Notes under the pieces: model-generated
Seen by the model: only the letters and a program-made list of their open reading frames with translations
What the model was told of the DNA's origin: nothing
The model's database searches: none
Program-made: the position numbers and the translations under genes
Part shown: one piece after another, positions 1 through 8,632 of the stretch
Numbering within the stretch: the first letter of the stretch is position 1
How the letters are laid out: the number at the start of each line of letters is the position of its first letter
Source of the DNA: Phaeobacter sp. B1627
GTDB taxonomy: Bacteria > Pseudomonadota > Alphaproteobacteria > Rhodobacterales > Rhodobacteraceae
DNA length: 64,000 nt
Direction: 5' to 3'
Assembly (NCBI RefSeq): GCF_006265095.1
Contig: NZ_VCNK01000028.1
Coordinates: 1-64,000 of the forward strand

Positions 1-86
1 CTGGCTAGGAGTCCTGACCCTAATAAGATTTTGAAAATACTTAATAAGAATTTCGGCAGGTATCAAACTGAGTGAAACCCGTCAGC

Positions 87-211
87 GCTCCCGCCCGCGT
101 CTCCGCCCCCCGTCGGGGACTGTCGAAACGTTTGGGCATGGCGCGGCGCGCGCCCGGAACGGGCGCGCGCCGCGCCGGTCGCTTCGGGCAAAGCCCGAAG
201 CGAAACCCCTC
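87..211 (-). repeat. Three-hairpin interspersed element, copy 1
   Basis: Read on the minus strand, the element starts GAGGGGTTTC (211-202). A 9-bp hairpin follows (181-189 with 193-201), then GACC, then a perfect 17-bp GC-rich hairpin (140-156 with 160-176, 3-nt loop), then GCCCAAACG, a short CCCC/GGGG hairpin (108-118) and the tail GGGCGGGAGC (96-87). The same architecture recurs at 8495, 41861, 51732 and 59672. It begins 56 nt downstream of the maiA stop codon and in the same orientation as maiA, so it may terminate or stabilise that transcript. That role is inferred. Positions 1-86 hold nothing I can assign. Confidence 0.75.
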
Positions 212-266
212 TCAAGCCGGTTCTATCGGGCAGGCTGACTATCCGGCAGGGTCCTTTGCGTGGCTC

Positions 267-914
267 CTACCGGGCAGGTCCCAAAGGACGATGGCGGTCG
301 GGATGTGCGGCGGCAAAGGCCGGGTGCGCGGAACAGATGTCTTCGACACGCAAAAGACGCGGAAAGGGCGTCAGATCAATACCCCAGCGCCGCGCATTGT
401 AGAGCTGCGGTATCAGGCAGATGTCGGCCAGCCCCGGAGCGGTGCCGGTGCAGTATGTGGTCTCGCTCCACCGGTCGAGGAGACGTGAGAAACTCGCAAG
501 CCCGGGAGCGATAAAGTGCTGCATCCAATCGCGCATATCGGGTTCTGCGTTGCGCTGGCTGGCACCATAGGAGGCGACGGAGAGGTTGCAGACCGGGTGC
601 AGGTCCACCGCGATGCTTTGGGCCAGCGCTTCCTGATAGGCCCGCTCGACCGGATCCTCCGACACGAGACCAAGGGCGCGCGTGACATCCAGATAGGTCA
701 GGATGGCCAGCGACTGGGTGAAGCGCTGACCATCGATCTCCAGCACCGGCACCAACCCCTGCGGATTGCGTTCCAGATGGGCAGGGCTTCGATGATCACC
801 GGCAAGCAGATCGAGGGCGCAGCGGTCATAGGTGATCCCGGCGAGGGCGAGCGCGATCCGCACCCGGTAGCTCGCCGAGGACCGCCAATAGTCGTAGAGC
901 ACCGCATCAGTCAT
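267..914 (-). CDS. maiA: Maleylacetoacetate isomerase
   Basis: This 215-aa zeta-class glutathione transferase isomerises 4-maleylacetoacetate to 4-fumarylacetoacetate in tyrosine and homogentisate breakdown, using glutathione as cofactor in the cytoplasm. The N-terminal thioredoxin-fold domain carries the family signature YDYWRSSASYRVRIAL at about residues 7-22, whose serines bind glutathione. The all-helical C-terminal domain follows from about residue 85. I chose the ATG at 914, which gives the usual MaiA N-terminus. In-frame ATGs at 923, 926 and 938 lie inside the end of the preceding DUF2783 gene. It is the last gene of the hmgA operon and overlaps the DUF2783 gene by a few bases, so it is probably translationally coupled. 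Confidence 0.93.
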   Translation of the reverse strand: MTDAVLYDYWRSSASYRVRIALALAGITYDRCALDLLAGDHRSPAHLERNPQGLVPVLEIDGQRFTQSLAILTYLDVTRALGLVSEDPVERAYQEALAQSIAVDLHPVCNLSVASYGASQRNAEPDMRDWMQHFIAPGLASFSRLLDRWSETTYCTGTAPGLADICLIPQLYNARRWGIDLTPFPRLLRVEDICSAHPAFAAAHPDRHRPLGPAR

Positions 915-1137
915 GCCCACCATCATGGGGCCGGTCATTGGAACCGGCGCCTTTGGCCTTTGTCAGAGCCTGAATGAATGTCGCCTGATCGCCGATGTGG
1001 TTGGCAAGGATCAGGATCAATCGTGCGTTCAGCGCGTCGCTTTGTGCCTTTGTCAGACCGTCATGCGCGGCCAGAAGCTCCGCGTAGACATCGTCTGGCC
1101 GGTCGAGGTTCGGGGTCAGGATCAGAGGGGAGGTCAC
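907..1137 (-). CDS. DUF2783 family small protein
   Basis: This 76-aa soluble, mostly helical protein has no membrane segment. It matches from memory the DUF2783 family, a small protein found beside FAD-dependent aromatic hydroxylases in alphaproteobacterial homogentisate clusters; its function is unknown. It starts at GTG (1137), overlapping the stop codon of the hydroxylase gene by 4 bases (GTGA), and its own end overlaps the start of maiA. This tight coupling suggests it acts with the hydroxylase, perhaps as a small subunit or chaperone, but that is inference. Nothing in the sequence reveals a catalytic motif. Confidence 0.8.
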   Translation of the reverse strand: MTSPLILTPNLDRPDDVYAELLAAHDGLTKAQSDALNARLILILANHIGDQATFIQALTKAKGAGSNDRPHDGGHD

Positions 1138-2756
1138 GGTCTATACTCCTGTCCGATGGCGCGGCGCAGAGCTGCCCGGATGGCGCCGTCGTCATATGTT
1201 TCCATGCGGGCCGCCACATGCTGATCAGGCCGGATCAGATAGACAGCCGAGCCTGCAGTGCCCAGATAGCGCGCGGCGAGTGCTCCTGTTTCATCCGCGT
1301 CTGTCGTCACTGCGAGCCGGGGGATCGTGAGGCCTGCCTCCTCCACCACATCCGGGGCATCGGCGTTGAGGGTCAGCAATGTGAAGCCGTGGCCAAGCTG
1401 CGGCAACAGGAAGCCATCGCCCAGAGGAGCATCCGGGCAGGGGGCACCGGGGCGGGTGCCTGCATCCGCACCGGGCAGCCGGTCGCCTGAATTCAAAACG
1501 GACCCGTCATAGACCGTGGGCAGGGACAGACGTCCGGAATTGACCAGAGGCCGTGCGAAGGGGTGGTGCTCGGAGAGGTCCAGCACCGCATCGCGAAAGA
1601 TCCGGGAGATGTCCGATTTCGGGGTGATGAAATCGGTCGAGCGGGAGGAGTTCAGAATATTCTCTTCGGCGGCGGCCACGCGCTCTGCGTCATAGCTGTC
1701 GAGCAGGCTGTCCTCGGCAAGCCCCTCCAGCACCAGTTGCAATTTCCAGATCAGATTGTCTGCATCCTGAAAGCCGGAATTCGCGCCCCGCGCCCCGAAC
1801 GGCGAGACTTGATGAGCGCTGTCACCGGCAAAGATCACCCGATCATGGCGAAACCGGGCCATCCTGCGGCATTGAAAGGTGTAGATCGAGACCCATTCCA
1901 GCTCGAACCCTGTGTCCTCGCCGAGCATGGCCTTCAGCCGGGGAATGACGTTCTCCGGCTTTTGTTCTTCGGTCTTGTCGATGTCCCAGCCGAGTTGCAG
2001 ATCAATGCGCCAGACACCATCCGGTTGCTTGTGCAGCAGCGCCGATTGGCCGGTGTTGAAGGGTGGGTCAAACCAGAACCAGCGCTCGGTCGGAAAATCC
2101 GCCTCCATGGTGACATCTGCGATCAGGAAGTTGTCCTCAAAGACGCGACCGATGAAATCCAGCCCCATCATGGCGCGGATCGCGGAGCCTGCCCCGTCAC
2201 AGGCGATCAGCCAATCTGCCTCCAGCGAATAGGGTCCGTCGGGGGTGTCGATCGTGAGCGCGGTGTGGCTGTCGTGGGGGCGGACAGCCGTCACCCGGTT
2301 CCGGCCCCGGATTTCGATCGAGGCCCCGTCGGCCTGGAGGGTGCGAATACGCTGCACCAGATAGTGTTCGATATAGTATTGCTGCAGGTTCACAAAGGCC
2401 GGGAACTGATGACCGGCTTCGGCCAGAAGATTGAAGTCATAGACTTTGCGGTCGCCGAAGAAAACTTTGCCCTGATTCCACTGCACCCCCTTGTCGACCA
2501 TGGCCTGACCGACGCCGAGCCGGTCGGCGATCTCCATCGTGCGCTTGGCAAAGCAGATGGCGCGAGAGCCGAAACTGACCTTGTCGTTGTCGTCCAGAAC
2601 CACTACCGGCACCCCGCGTTGAGCCAGATCGATCGCCGCCGCGAGGCCGACGGGGCCGGCGCCGACGACAATGACCTTGTGGCGCGGAGGGTGGTCCGCA
2701 TCTTGATCCCTGTTGCGCGCATAGGGGTACAGGGGGGTCTCAAATATCTTGTTCAC
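1134..2756 (-). CDS. FAD-dependent aromatic-ring hydroxylase (flavoprotein monooxygenase)
   Basis: This 540-aa class A flavoprotein monooxygenase belongs to the UbiH/MhpA/phenol hydroxylase-like family. It has the dinucleotide-binding motif GAGPVG at residues 32-37, the DG motif (LIACDGAG, about 183-190) and the GD motif GDSAHQ at 311-316, all needed for FAD and NAD(P)H binding. The C-terminal ~130 residues resemble the thioredoxin-like domain of the phenol hydroxylase group. It lies between fahA and maiA in the homogentisate operon. A plausible role is hydroxylation of a phenolic acid such as 3-hydroxyphenylacetate to feed homogentisate, but the substrate cannot be read from the sequence. 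No hpd gene is present in the window. Confidence 0.85.
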   Translation of the reverse strand: MNKIFETPLYPYARNRDQDADHPPRHKVIVVGAGPVGLAAAIDLAQRGVPVVVLDDNDKVSFGSRAICFAKRTMEIADRLGVGQAMVDKGVQWNQGKVFFGDRKVYDFNLLAEAGHQFPAFVNLQQYYIEHYLVQRIRTLQADGASIEIRGRNRVTAVRPHDSHTALTIDTPDGPYSLEADWLIACDGAGSAIRAMMGLDFIGRVFEDNFLIADVTMEADFPTERWFWFDPPFNTGQSALLHKQPDGVWRIDLQLGWDIDKTEEQKPENVIPRLKAMLGEDTGFELEWVSIYTFQCRRMARFRHDRVIFAGDSAHQVSPFGARGANSGFQDADNLIWKLQLVLEGLAEDSLLDSYDAERVAAAEENILNSSRSTDFITPKSDISRIFRDAVLDLSEHHPFARPLVNSGRLSLPTVYDGSVLNSGDRLPGADAGTRPGAPCPDAPLGDGFLLPQLGHGFTLLTLNADAPDVVEEAGLTIPRLAVTTDADETGALAARYLGTAGSAVYLIRPDQHVAARMETYDDGAIRAALRRAIGQEYRP

Positions 2757-2874
2757 GCGGTGTCCTCCCTCGGTCAGTGGACGGCAGGCCCGACCCGGTG
2801 GCGGGACCGGACCTTTCTGACCCGTCCCGCCCCGGCGTCATAAATCGCTCTCTTCAATGGAGAGAGGCGGACCC

Positions 2875-3825
2875 TCAGGATTGCAGAGCCTCCCACATGT
2901 CGAGATCGCGTTGCGCCGTCCATATGCGCGGGGTGTCGATGCCGCGGGCCTCGTCATAGGCGCGGGCAACGTTGAAGGGCAGGCAATGCTCGTAGATCGC
3001 GTAGTCCTTGAATTTGGGATCACAGACCGCGCGCACGGCATCCCAGGCGTCCTTCAAAGAGCCTCCCCGGGCGGCGACCTGTGCTGCCGGGCGATAGGTG
3101 CTGGCGACGAAATCGCGGGTATTTTCAATCGCGGCGTTGACCATGTCCTTGCCCACAAGGGCGTCGCCGCGGCCGGGAGCGATGGCATCCACGTCGTAGG
3201 ATTTGATGTTGTCGAGCGTTCGCCCCCAGTCGCCGAAATGGCCATCGCCGCAATAGCAGGCGGAGTGGTATTCGACGATATCGCCGGTGAACATGACATT
3301 CTGATCGGGCACATGGATGACCGCGTCACCGGCTGTATGCGCACGCCCGAGATGGCGGATGTCGACACGGCGGTTGCCGAGGTACACGGTCATGGAGTCG
3401 GAGAATGTGGTAGTGGGCCATGTCAGGCCGGGAATGCTCTCATGTCCTTCGAACAAGCGTGGAAAGCGTTGAAATTCACTGTCCCAGTCTTCCTGGCCCC
3501 GCTCTGCGACCATTGCGCGCGCGGTGTCCGACATGATGATCTGGCCCGCTCCGAAGGCCGAAGCACCCAGCACACGAACGGCGTGATAGTGGGTCAGAAC
3601 GACATGGGAAATCGGCTTGTCGGTCACGGATCGAACGCATTCGATGACCTTGTTTGCCAGGCGCGGTGTTGCCTGTGCCTCCACTATCATCACGCTGTCA
3701 TCGCCGATGATGACGCCGGAATTGGGATCGCCCTCGGCGGTGAAGGCATAGAGCCCATCGCCGATTTCGGTGAAGGAAATATTTTTCTCGCTCATGTCGC
3801 CTTGGGATGCGAATGCCTTGGCCAT
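2875..3825 (-). CDS. Metallo-beta-lactamase-fold hydrolase with incomplete metal site
   Basis: This 316-aa MBL-fold protein sits between fahA and the FAD hydroxylase. The family core motif HxHxDH appears as H79-Y-H81-A-V83-R84, so the Asp and last His that build metal site 2 are missing. H163 (RAHTAGD) and the bridging D182 (FTGD) are kept, and the final His is Arg (PGRGD, R219). A single-metal enzyme or an altered chemistry is therefore likely. The start at 3825 has GAAGGA about 9 bases upstream; an alternative ATG lies at 3795. Its conserved place in homogentisate clusters, which I recall from related genomes, suggests hydrolysis of a pathway intermediate or by-product. The substrate is unknown. 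Confidence 0.85.
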   Translation of the reverse strand: MAKAFASQGDMSEKNISFTEIGDGLYAFTAEGDPNSGVIIGDDSVMIVEAQATPRLANKVIECVRSVTDKPISHVVLTHYHAVRVLGASAFGAGQIIMSDTARAMVAERGQEDWDSEFQRFPRLFEGHESIPGLTWPTTTFSDSMTVYLGNRRVDIRHLGRAHTAGDAVIHVPDQNVMFTGDIVEYHSACYCGDGHFGDWGRTLDNIKSYDVDAIAPGRGDALVGKDMVNAAIENTRDFVASTYRPAAQVAARGGSLKDAWDAVRAVCDPKFKDYAIYEHCLPFNVARAYDEARGIDTPRIWTAQRDLDMWEALQS

Positions 3826-3870
3826 CGGGTCGTGTCCTTCTCAGACTGGGTCCGCAGGAGAGGCTGGGGA

Positions 3871-3904
3871 GCCTCCGGCGGAGGTATTTGGGAAAAGATG
3901 AAAG
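3871..3904 (+). repeat. CCTCCGGCGGAGG-TATTT-GATGAA intergenic element, copy A
   Basis: A 34-nt motif in the fahA-MBL gap: a GC-rich inverted repeat (CCTCCG/CGGAGG), then TATTT, GGGAAAAGATGAAAG. Related copies occur at 5211, 40200 and 54810, with a weaker one at 63374. It begins 14 nt downstream of the fahA stop codon. Confidence 0.75.
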
Positions 3905-3917
3905 GAAAGGGAGGAGG

Positions 3918-5174
3918 TCATCGCGCGTAGGGGTCTGCCAGAGCTGGTGTGACTTTGCCGGTGCATTCGCCAAAGCCGATGGTGTAGCCATCGCCTCTGG
4001 CTGCTCCTGTGAGTGTCAGGGTGTCGCCATCTTCAATGAAGCTGCGTGTGGCGCCCGAAGCCAGTGTGATCGGGTCTTTGCCGCCCCAGCTGAGTTCAAG
4101 GAGAGAGCCGCGTTCGTTCTTGTTGGGGCCCGAAATTGTACCCGACCCGAGAAGATCCCCTGCGTTCATCGGGCAGCCCGACGTCGTGTGATGCGCCAAT
4201 TGCTGCGCGGCGGAGTAGTACATTTCGCGGTAGTTTGTACGCGCCAGGGTTTCCTCCGCGCCGCCGTCCGGGCGAAGCGATACGGAGAGATCAATGTCAT
4301 AGAGCATCGGGCCGCAGTCTTCGAGGTGGTCAAGCAGTTCGACCTCACGCGCAGGCGTACTGCAACGAAACGGTTCCAATGCGGCTTTTGTGACGATCCA
4401 GGGGCTGATTGATGTTGCGGTGGCCTTCGATTGGAACGGGCCGAGGGGCTGGTATTCCCACGCCTGAATGTCCCGCGCGGACCAATCGTTCAGAAGCACA
4501 TAGCCAAAGATGTGATCATCGGCCTCCTGCACCGTGATCGGACGCTCGGACGGGGTGCCAACGATCGCTCCCATTTCCAGTTCGATGTCAAAACGGGTGC
4601 AAGGCGCCCAGCGAGGAGTTTCGTCGTCCGGCCCTCGGACCTGCCCCCATGGCCGGCGCACCTCGGTGCCCGAGACGACGACCGAAGATGCGCGCCCGTT
4701 ATAGCCGATGGGTATGTGCAGCCAATTAGGCGGCAAGGCGTTTTCTGCACCACGGAACATGGTGCCGACATTGGTGGCATGGTGGCGTCCGGCATAGAAA
4801 TCCGTGTATTCGGAGACCATAAACGGCATGTGGAGTTCGGCATCTTTTGTGGGCACCAAAAGCGGCTCAACCTTCTTCTGATCCTGTGCCCCGTCCTGCA
4901 ACAAGGTCGTCAACCGGTCGCGCAAGGCCGCCCAGACAGCGGGACCTTCTTCCATAAATTCGTTCCAGAATGGCATCTCGAAAAACGGCTCAGTGCCCAG
5001 CCGGACGACTCCCGCCTCTTCAGCGGCCTGCAGGTCGAGGATCATGTCCCCAATGGCGACGCCGCAGCGTGCCCTCCCACCACCGGTGGAAAAGACACCA
5101 TATGGCAGGTTGTTGAGCGGAAACGGGTGATGTGCATCATTTGCCGATGTGACCCAGGATTTCTTCAAAGGCAT
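3918..5174 (-). CDS. fahA: Fumarylacetoacetase
   Basis: This 418-aa enzyme hydrolyses 4-fumarylacetoacetate to fumarate and acetoacetate, the last step of homogentisate degradation. The expected active-site residues are visible: D125 and H132 in DFYAGRHHA, acidic metal ligands E198 and E200 in FDIELEMG, D230 and K250. An N-terminal SH3-like domain (about 1-115) precedes the catalytic mixed beta-roll domain. I chose the ATG at 5174 (MPLKKSW), which gives the normal family N-terminus; the longer open frame to 5333 reads through the hmgA-fahA spacer and is not credible. It is the second gene of the operon. Confidence 0.96.
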   Translation of the reverse strand: MPLKKSWVTSANDAHHPFPLNNLPYGVFSTGGGRARCGVAIGDMILDLQAAEEAGVVRLGTEPFFEMPFWNEFMEEGPAVWAALRDRLTTLLQDGAQDQKKVEPLLVPTKDAELHMPFMVSEYTDFYAGRHHATNVGTMFRGAENALPPNWLHIPIGYNGRASSVVVSGTEVRRPWGQVRGPDDETPRWAPCTRFDIELEMGAIVGTPSERPITVQEADDHIFGYVLLNDWSARDIQAWEYQPLGPFQSKATATSISPWIVTKAALEPFRCSTPAREVELLDHLEDCGPMLYDIDLSVSLRPDGGAEETLARTNYREMYYSAAQQLAHHTTSGCPMNAGDLLGSGTISGPNKNERGSLLELSWGGKDPITLASGATRSFIEDGDTLTLTGAARGDGYTIGFGECTGKVTPALADPYAR

Positions 5175-5210
5175 GCGTGATCCTTCTGGAGCGGGGACTG
5201 TCCCCCGTCC

Positions 5211-5236
5211 TTCATCTTTTTGAAAATACCTCGGGG
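5211..5236 (-). repeat. CCTCCGGCGGAGG-TATTT-GATGAA intergenic element, copy B
   Basis: Read on the minus strand it is GAGGTATTTTCAAAAAGATGAA preceded by a C-run; the left half of the inverted repeat is degraded. It lies 42 nt beyond the hmgA stop in the hmgA-fahA gap. The gap also holds a separate 9-bp hairpin (TGCGGCCCG/CGGGCCGCA, 5242-5260). Confidence 0.6.
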
Positions 5237-5277
5237 GTGAATGCGGCCCGACGGGCCGCAGAGGGGGCAGAGCCCCA

Positions 5278-6633
5278 TCATTTCCGCCCCGGAGCGCCGT
5301 CAAACTTCTTCTCGAGGCTGGTCCAGCAGTCAATGTAGTCGTCCTGCAACGGGGCGTCCCGGGCTGCGAATTCCGTCAGATGCTGCGGGAAACGGGTCTC
5401 GAACATGAAGGACATGGTATTTTCCAGCTTTTCAGGCCCGAGATTGGAATTGGACGCGCCCTCAAAGGCATTTTTATCCGGACCGTGCGGCAGCATCATA
5501 TTATGAAGACTGACACCGCCGGGGATGAACCCCTTCGGTTTGGCATCATACTGGCCGTAGATGTTACCCATCAGTTCCGACATTATGTTCTTGTGATACC
5601 AGGGAGGGCGAAACGTGTTCTCTGCCACCATCCAACGATCCCGGAACAGAACGAAGTCTATATTGGCGGTGCCCGGTTGTCCGGATGGTGCAGTCAGCAC
5701 AGTGAAGATCGACGGGTCGGGATGGTCGAACAGGATGGCGCCGACCGGACAATAGGTACGGAGATCATATTTATAGGGCGCATAGTTTCCGTGCCAGGCG
5801 ACCACATCGAGCGGGCTTTGCCCAATCCGGGTCTCGTGAAACTGGCCGCACCATTTGACGGTCAGTGTCGAGGGCACCTCCCGGTCCTCATAGGCTGCGA
5901 CCGGTGCCTTGAAATCGCGCGGGTTGGCCATGCAATTCGCCCCGATGGGCCCGCGTCCCGGCAGGTCAAATTTCTGGCCGTAGTTCTCGCAGACAAAACC
6001 GCGTGCGGGCCCCTGCAGTACTTCGACACGGTAGACAAGACCGCGGGGCAGGATCGCTATTTCCTGGGGTTCCACGTCAATGATCCCCAGCTCGGTGGCA
6101 AAGCGCAACCGGCCCTCCTGCGGCACCACGAGCATTTCCGAGTCGGCGGAATAGAAATAGGACTCCTGCATGGATTGGGTCACAAGATACACATGTGACG
6201 CCATGCCGACCTGAGTGTTCACATCCCCCGCCGTGGTCATCGTCCGCATGCCGGTCAGCCAGGTCAGGCCTTCGTCTGAATGCGGTATCGGGTCCCAGCG
6301 ATATTGACCCAGAGATGTCACATCCTGCGGAATATGGGGGGCTGTTTTCCAGTAGGGCAGCGCCACGCGTTCGTAGCGATGAGAATGTTTGACGCTGGGC
6401 CGGATGCGGTAGCACCAGCTGCGCTCGGGGCGTTCGGCGGTGAAGGCGGTGCCGGAGAGCTGTTCGCCATAAAGACCATAGTTGCATTTCTGCGGACTGT
6501 TCATCCCCCGGGGCAGCGCACCGGGCAGCGCTTCTGTTTCGAAGTCATTACCGAACCCGGGCATATAGCCCTCTGTCGTGCCCTGGTTGGAGGGAGCCTG
6601 GATCATCTGATCCGGAAGCGCGGCGCTGGTCAT
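5278..6633 (-). CDS. hmgA: Homogentisate 1,2-dioxygenase
   Basis: This 451-aa non-haem Fe(II) ring-cleaving dioxygenase converts homogentisate and O2 to maleylacetoacetate. The iron ligands are readable: H347 and E353 in [12 protein letters not shown], and H383 in MMLPHGPD. The catalytic His is H281 in [12 protein letters not shown]. Length and N-terminus ([19 protein letters not shown]) are typical of bacterial HmgA. It is the first gene of the minus-strand operon and diverges from the MarR gene across about 60 bp that contain a short dyad, so repression by that MarR protein, relieved by a pathway intermediate, is likely. Confidence 0.97.
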   Translation of the reverse strand: MTSAALPDQMIQAPSNQGTTEGYMPGFGNDFETEALPGALPRGMNSPQKCNYGLYGEQLSGTAFTAERPERSWCYRIRPSVKHSHRYERVALPYWKTAPHIPQDVTSLGQYRWDPIPHSDEGLTWLTGMRTMTTAGDVNTQVGMASHVYLVTQSMQESYFYSADSEMLVVPQEGRLRFATELGIIDVEPQEIAILPRGLVYRVEVLQGPARGFVCENYGQKFDLPGRGPIGANCMANPRDFKAPVAAYEDREVPSTLTVKWCGQFHETRIGQSPLDVVAWHGNYAPYKYDLRTYCPVGAILFDHPDPSIFTVLTAPSGQPGTANIDFVLFRDRWMVAENTFRPPWYHKNIMSELMGNIYGQYDAKPKGFIPGGVSLHNMMLPHGPDKNAFEGASNSNLGPEKLENTMSFMFETRFPQHLTEFAARDAPLQDDYIDCWTSLEKKFDGAPGRK

Positions 6634-6667
6634 GGGGCAGTCTCCTCTTGCATCTTCTCCTCGGTAG

Positions 6668-6685
6668 TAGTTGTTTTTGTAACTA
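6668..6685. promoter_or_regulatory. Candidate MarR operator between hmgA and the MarR gene
   Basis: TAGTT and AACTA form an inverted repeat with an 8-bp spacer in the 59-bp divergent gap. Size and place fit a MarR-family operator controlling both directions. No binding evidence is available. Confidence 0.5.
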
Positions 6686-6707
6686 ACAAGGGATGCGAGA
6701 GGCAGAG

Positions 6708-7154
6708 ATGGCTGAAGACGACGATTTTGTTGTGCAGGACTTTCTGCCCTTTCTGTTGAACCGTGCGGCAGAGGACTCTTCGCTGGCGTTTCAGAAACAG
6801 TACAAGGGGCGCTATGGGATGTTGCGGACGGAATGGCGCGTGCTGTTTCATCTCGGCATATATGAGCGTCTGACGGCGCGCGACATCAGCCTGCGCGCCA
6901 AGATACACAAGACCAAGATCAGCCGCGCCGTGGCCAAACTGGCGGAGCGTCGCTGGATCACCCGCAGCCGCGATGTGGCGGACCGACGCTCTGAACATCT
7001 GCAGCTGACAGCCGCCGGCCGTGGGGTTTATGACGATTTGCGGCAGCAGGCCAGGATCTATGACGCCCGGCTCACCGAACGATTTGACCGCGCGGAGATT
7101 GCGCTGCTGCGCCGCATGCTGCGACAGCTGGCCAACATGGAGGACTCGGGCTAA
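6708..7154 (+). CDS. MarR-family transcriptional regulator (putative homogentisate regulator)
   Basis: This protein of about 148 aa has a winged helix-turn-helix at residues ~45-105, including the [11 protein letters not shown]-type recognition segment (here [17 protein letters not shown]) and the wing [13 protein letters not shown]. Long flanking helices mediate dimerisation. An upstream in-frame ATG at 6693 would add five residues; I prefer 6708 because GAGGCAGAG precedes it. It is transcribed divergently from hmgA, the classic arrangement for a local repressor of homogentisate genes such as HmgR/HpdR. The ligand is not deducible from sequence. Confidence 0.88.
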   Translation: MAEDDDFVVQDFLPFLLNRAAEDSSLAFQKQYKGRYGMLRTEWRVLFHLGIYERLTARDISLRAKIHKTKISRAVAKLAERRWITRSRDVADRRSEHLQLTAAGRGVYDDLRQQARIYDARLTERFDRAEIALLRRMLRQLANMEDSG

Positions 7155-7190
7155 ACCCGGGCACATCAAAACTGATCCGAGCAGGATGCC

Positions 7191-8423
7191 ATGACACAGA
7201 CCTCTCCTTCTGACCTGTTGAATGTCTGGCTCATCGGTCAGGGTCTGAAAGCGCGGGGTCGCGAGGATATGCTGCGTGCCTTCTGCGAGCAGCTGGTGAA
7301 TTACGGTGTCCCCTTGGTGCGGATGCAACTGGCGCAGCGGGCGCTGCATCCGGAATTCGGAGGCATCGGGTTCACGTGGACGCGGGCCGAGGGTATGCAT
7401 TTTGAATATTTCAGGCGCCCCGATCAGGCGCAGGAAGATTGGTACGCCAGCCCGTTCTACGCCCTGATCAAAAGCGGCGAGGCGGAGATGCAGGCGGATC
7501 TGACGGGGCCGGAGGTGCATCGTTTCCCGATCTTTGCTGACTTGCGCGCGAAGGGGGCGACCTCGTATTTCGTCCATTGGCAGCCGATCGGAGAAGTGAC
7601 CCGTCGCGATTATGACCCGGAACGGCTCAACACCGAAGGGGTTCTGGCGTCCTGGACCTTTGATGGTGACCCTGCCGAAGCAGAGCGCCATCGGGACGTG
7701 ATCCGCGGCTGTTTTGAAACCCTGGTGGTGGTCCTGTCCACGGCGAGCAATCGGGAAATGGGACGCTCGTTGCTGAAGGTATATCTGGGCCGGGACGCGG
7801 GCGAGCGGGTCTTGTCCGGTGAAATCAGGCGCGGGTCGTCAGAGCTCATCGATGCGGTGATCTGTCTGTTCGATCTGCGGGGCTTTACGACGCTGTCGGA
7901 GCAGCTGCCGGGAGAGGCGCTGGTCGATCTGTTGAACGATTACTTCGGGCATGTGGTGGAGGTCATTCAGGCCCACGGCGGCAATATCCTCAAGTTCCTG
8001 GGGGATGGGGTGATGGCGATGTTCAACGTCGGGACGCTGGAAGAGGATGCCCGGGCCGCGTTGCGCGCGGTGTCTGAACTGGCACCCCGGATGGAGGCGG
8101 TGAATGCGGCGCGGGCGACGGCCGGCCTGCCTCTGGCGCAATATTCGGTGGCGCTGCACGCGGGAGAAATCCTCTATGGCAATATCGGGGCCCCGAACCG
8201 GCTTGATTTCACCGTCATCGGGCCTGCGGTCAACCTGACGGCGAGGATTGCCGATATGCATCGGACGGTGGAGCGGCCGATCATCCTGTCGGAGGATGTC
8301 CGCAGAGCGGTGGGGGGCGATGCTGAAAATCTGGTGTCGGTCGGGCGATACATGCTGCGCGGGGTGGCGGCGCCTATCGAGCTCTTCACGCTCTACATCC
8401 CGGAGGAGGCTCCTGCCTCCTGA
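7191..8423 (+). CDS. Class III adenylate cyclase
   Basis: This 410-aa protein has an uncharacterised N-terminal domain (~1-200) and a C-terminal class III nucleotide cyclase domain (~220-395). Catalytic residues are intact: metal-binding D228 (FDLRGFT) and D272 (FLGDG), transition-state N348 and R352 (AVNLTARI). K268 together with D339 (LDFTVIG) predicts ATP rather than GTP as substrate. It should make cAMP in the cytoplasm; no membrane segment is visible. The N-terminal domain is probably a sensor. It follows the MarR gene by 36 bases but has no evident link to homogentisate metabolism. The ATG at 7191 is preceded by GAGCAGG. Confidence 0.88.
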   Translation: MTQTSPSDLLNVWLIGQGLKARGREDMLRAFCEQLVNYGVPLVRMQLAQRALHPEFGGIGFTWTRAEGMHFEYFRRPDQAQEDWYASPFYALIKSGEAEMQADLTGPEVHRFPIFADLRAKGATSYFVHWQPIGEVTRRDYDPERLNTEGVLASWTFDGDPAEAERHRDVIRGCFETLVVVLSTASNREMGRSLLKVYLGRDAGERVLSGEIRRGSSELIDAVICLFDLRGFTTLSEQLPGEALVDLLNDYFGHVVEVIQAHGGNILKFLGDGVMAMFNVGTLEEDARAALRAVSELAPRMEAVNAARATAGLPLAQYSVALHAGEILYGNIGAPNRLDFTVIGPAVNLTARIADMHRTVERPIILSEDVRRAVGGDAENLVSVGRYMLRGVAAPIELFTLYIPEEAPAS

Positions 8424-8494
8424 TGGCCTGCGGCGGTTCCGTGGTGGCAGGGATGACACATCCGCATGGGCGGTGCGCGGGGGGCTGCTGCTCA

Positions 8495-8610
8495 GAGGTG
8501 TTTCCGTCCGTTCCGGACCGACCCGCGCGCGCCGGGCCAAAGGCCCGGCGCGCGCTCCCCGCCGACCCCGAGGGGGCCCACCTTTGGTGGGAGCAAAAGG
8601 GGGCGGAAGG
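8495..8610 (+). repeat. Three-hairpin interspersed element, copy 2
   Basis: GAGGTGTTTC (8495-8504), a 5-bp hairpin (8506-8518), GACC, a perfect 14-bp hairpin (8525-8538 with 8542-8555, AAA loop), a third hairpin (CCCACC/GGTGGG, 8577-8591) and the tail CAAAAGGGGGCGG. It lies in the convergent gap between the cyclase and mipZ, 72 nt after the cyclase stop and in its orientation. The stem sequences differ from those of the other copies while the spacers are similar. Confidence 0.75.
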
Positions 8611-8632
8611 CCTTCGCCGAGGCTTTCACATG

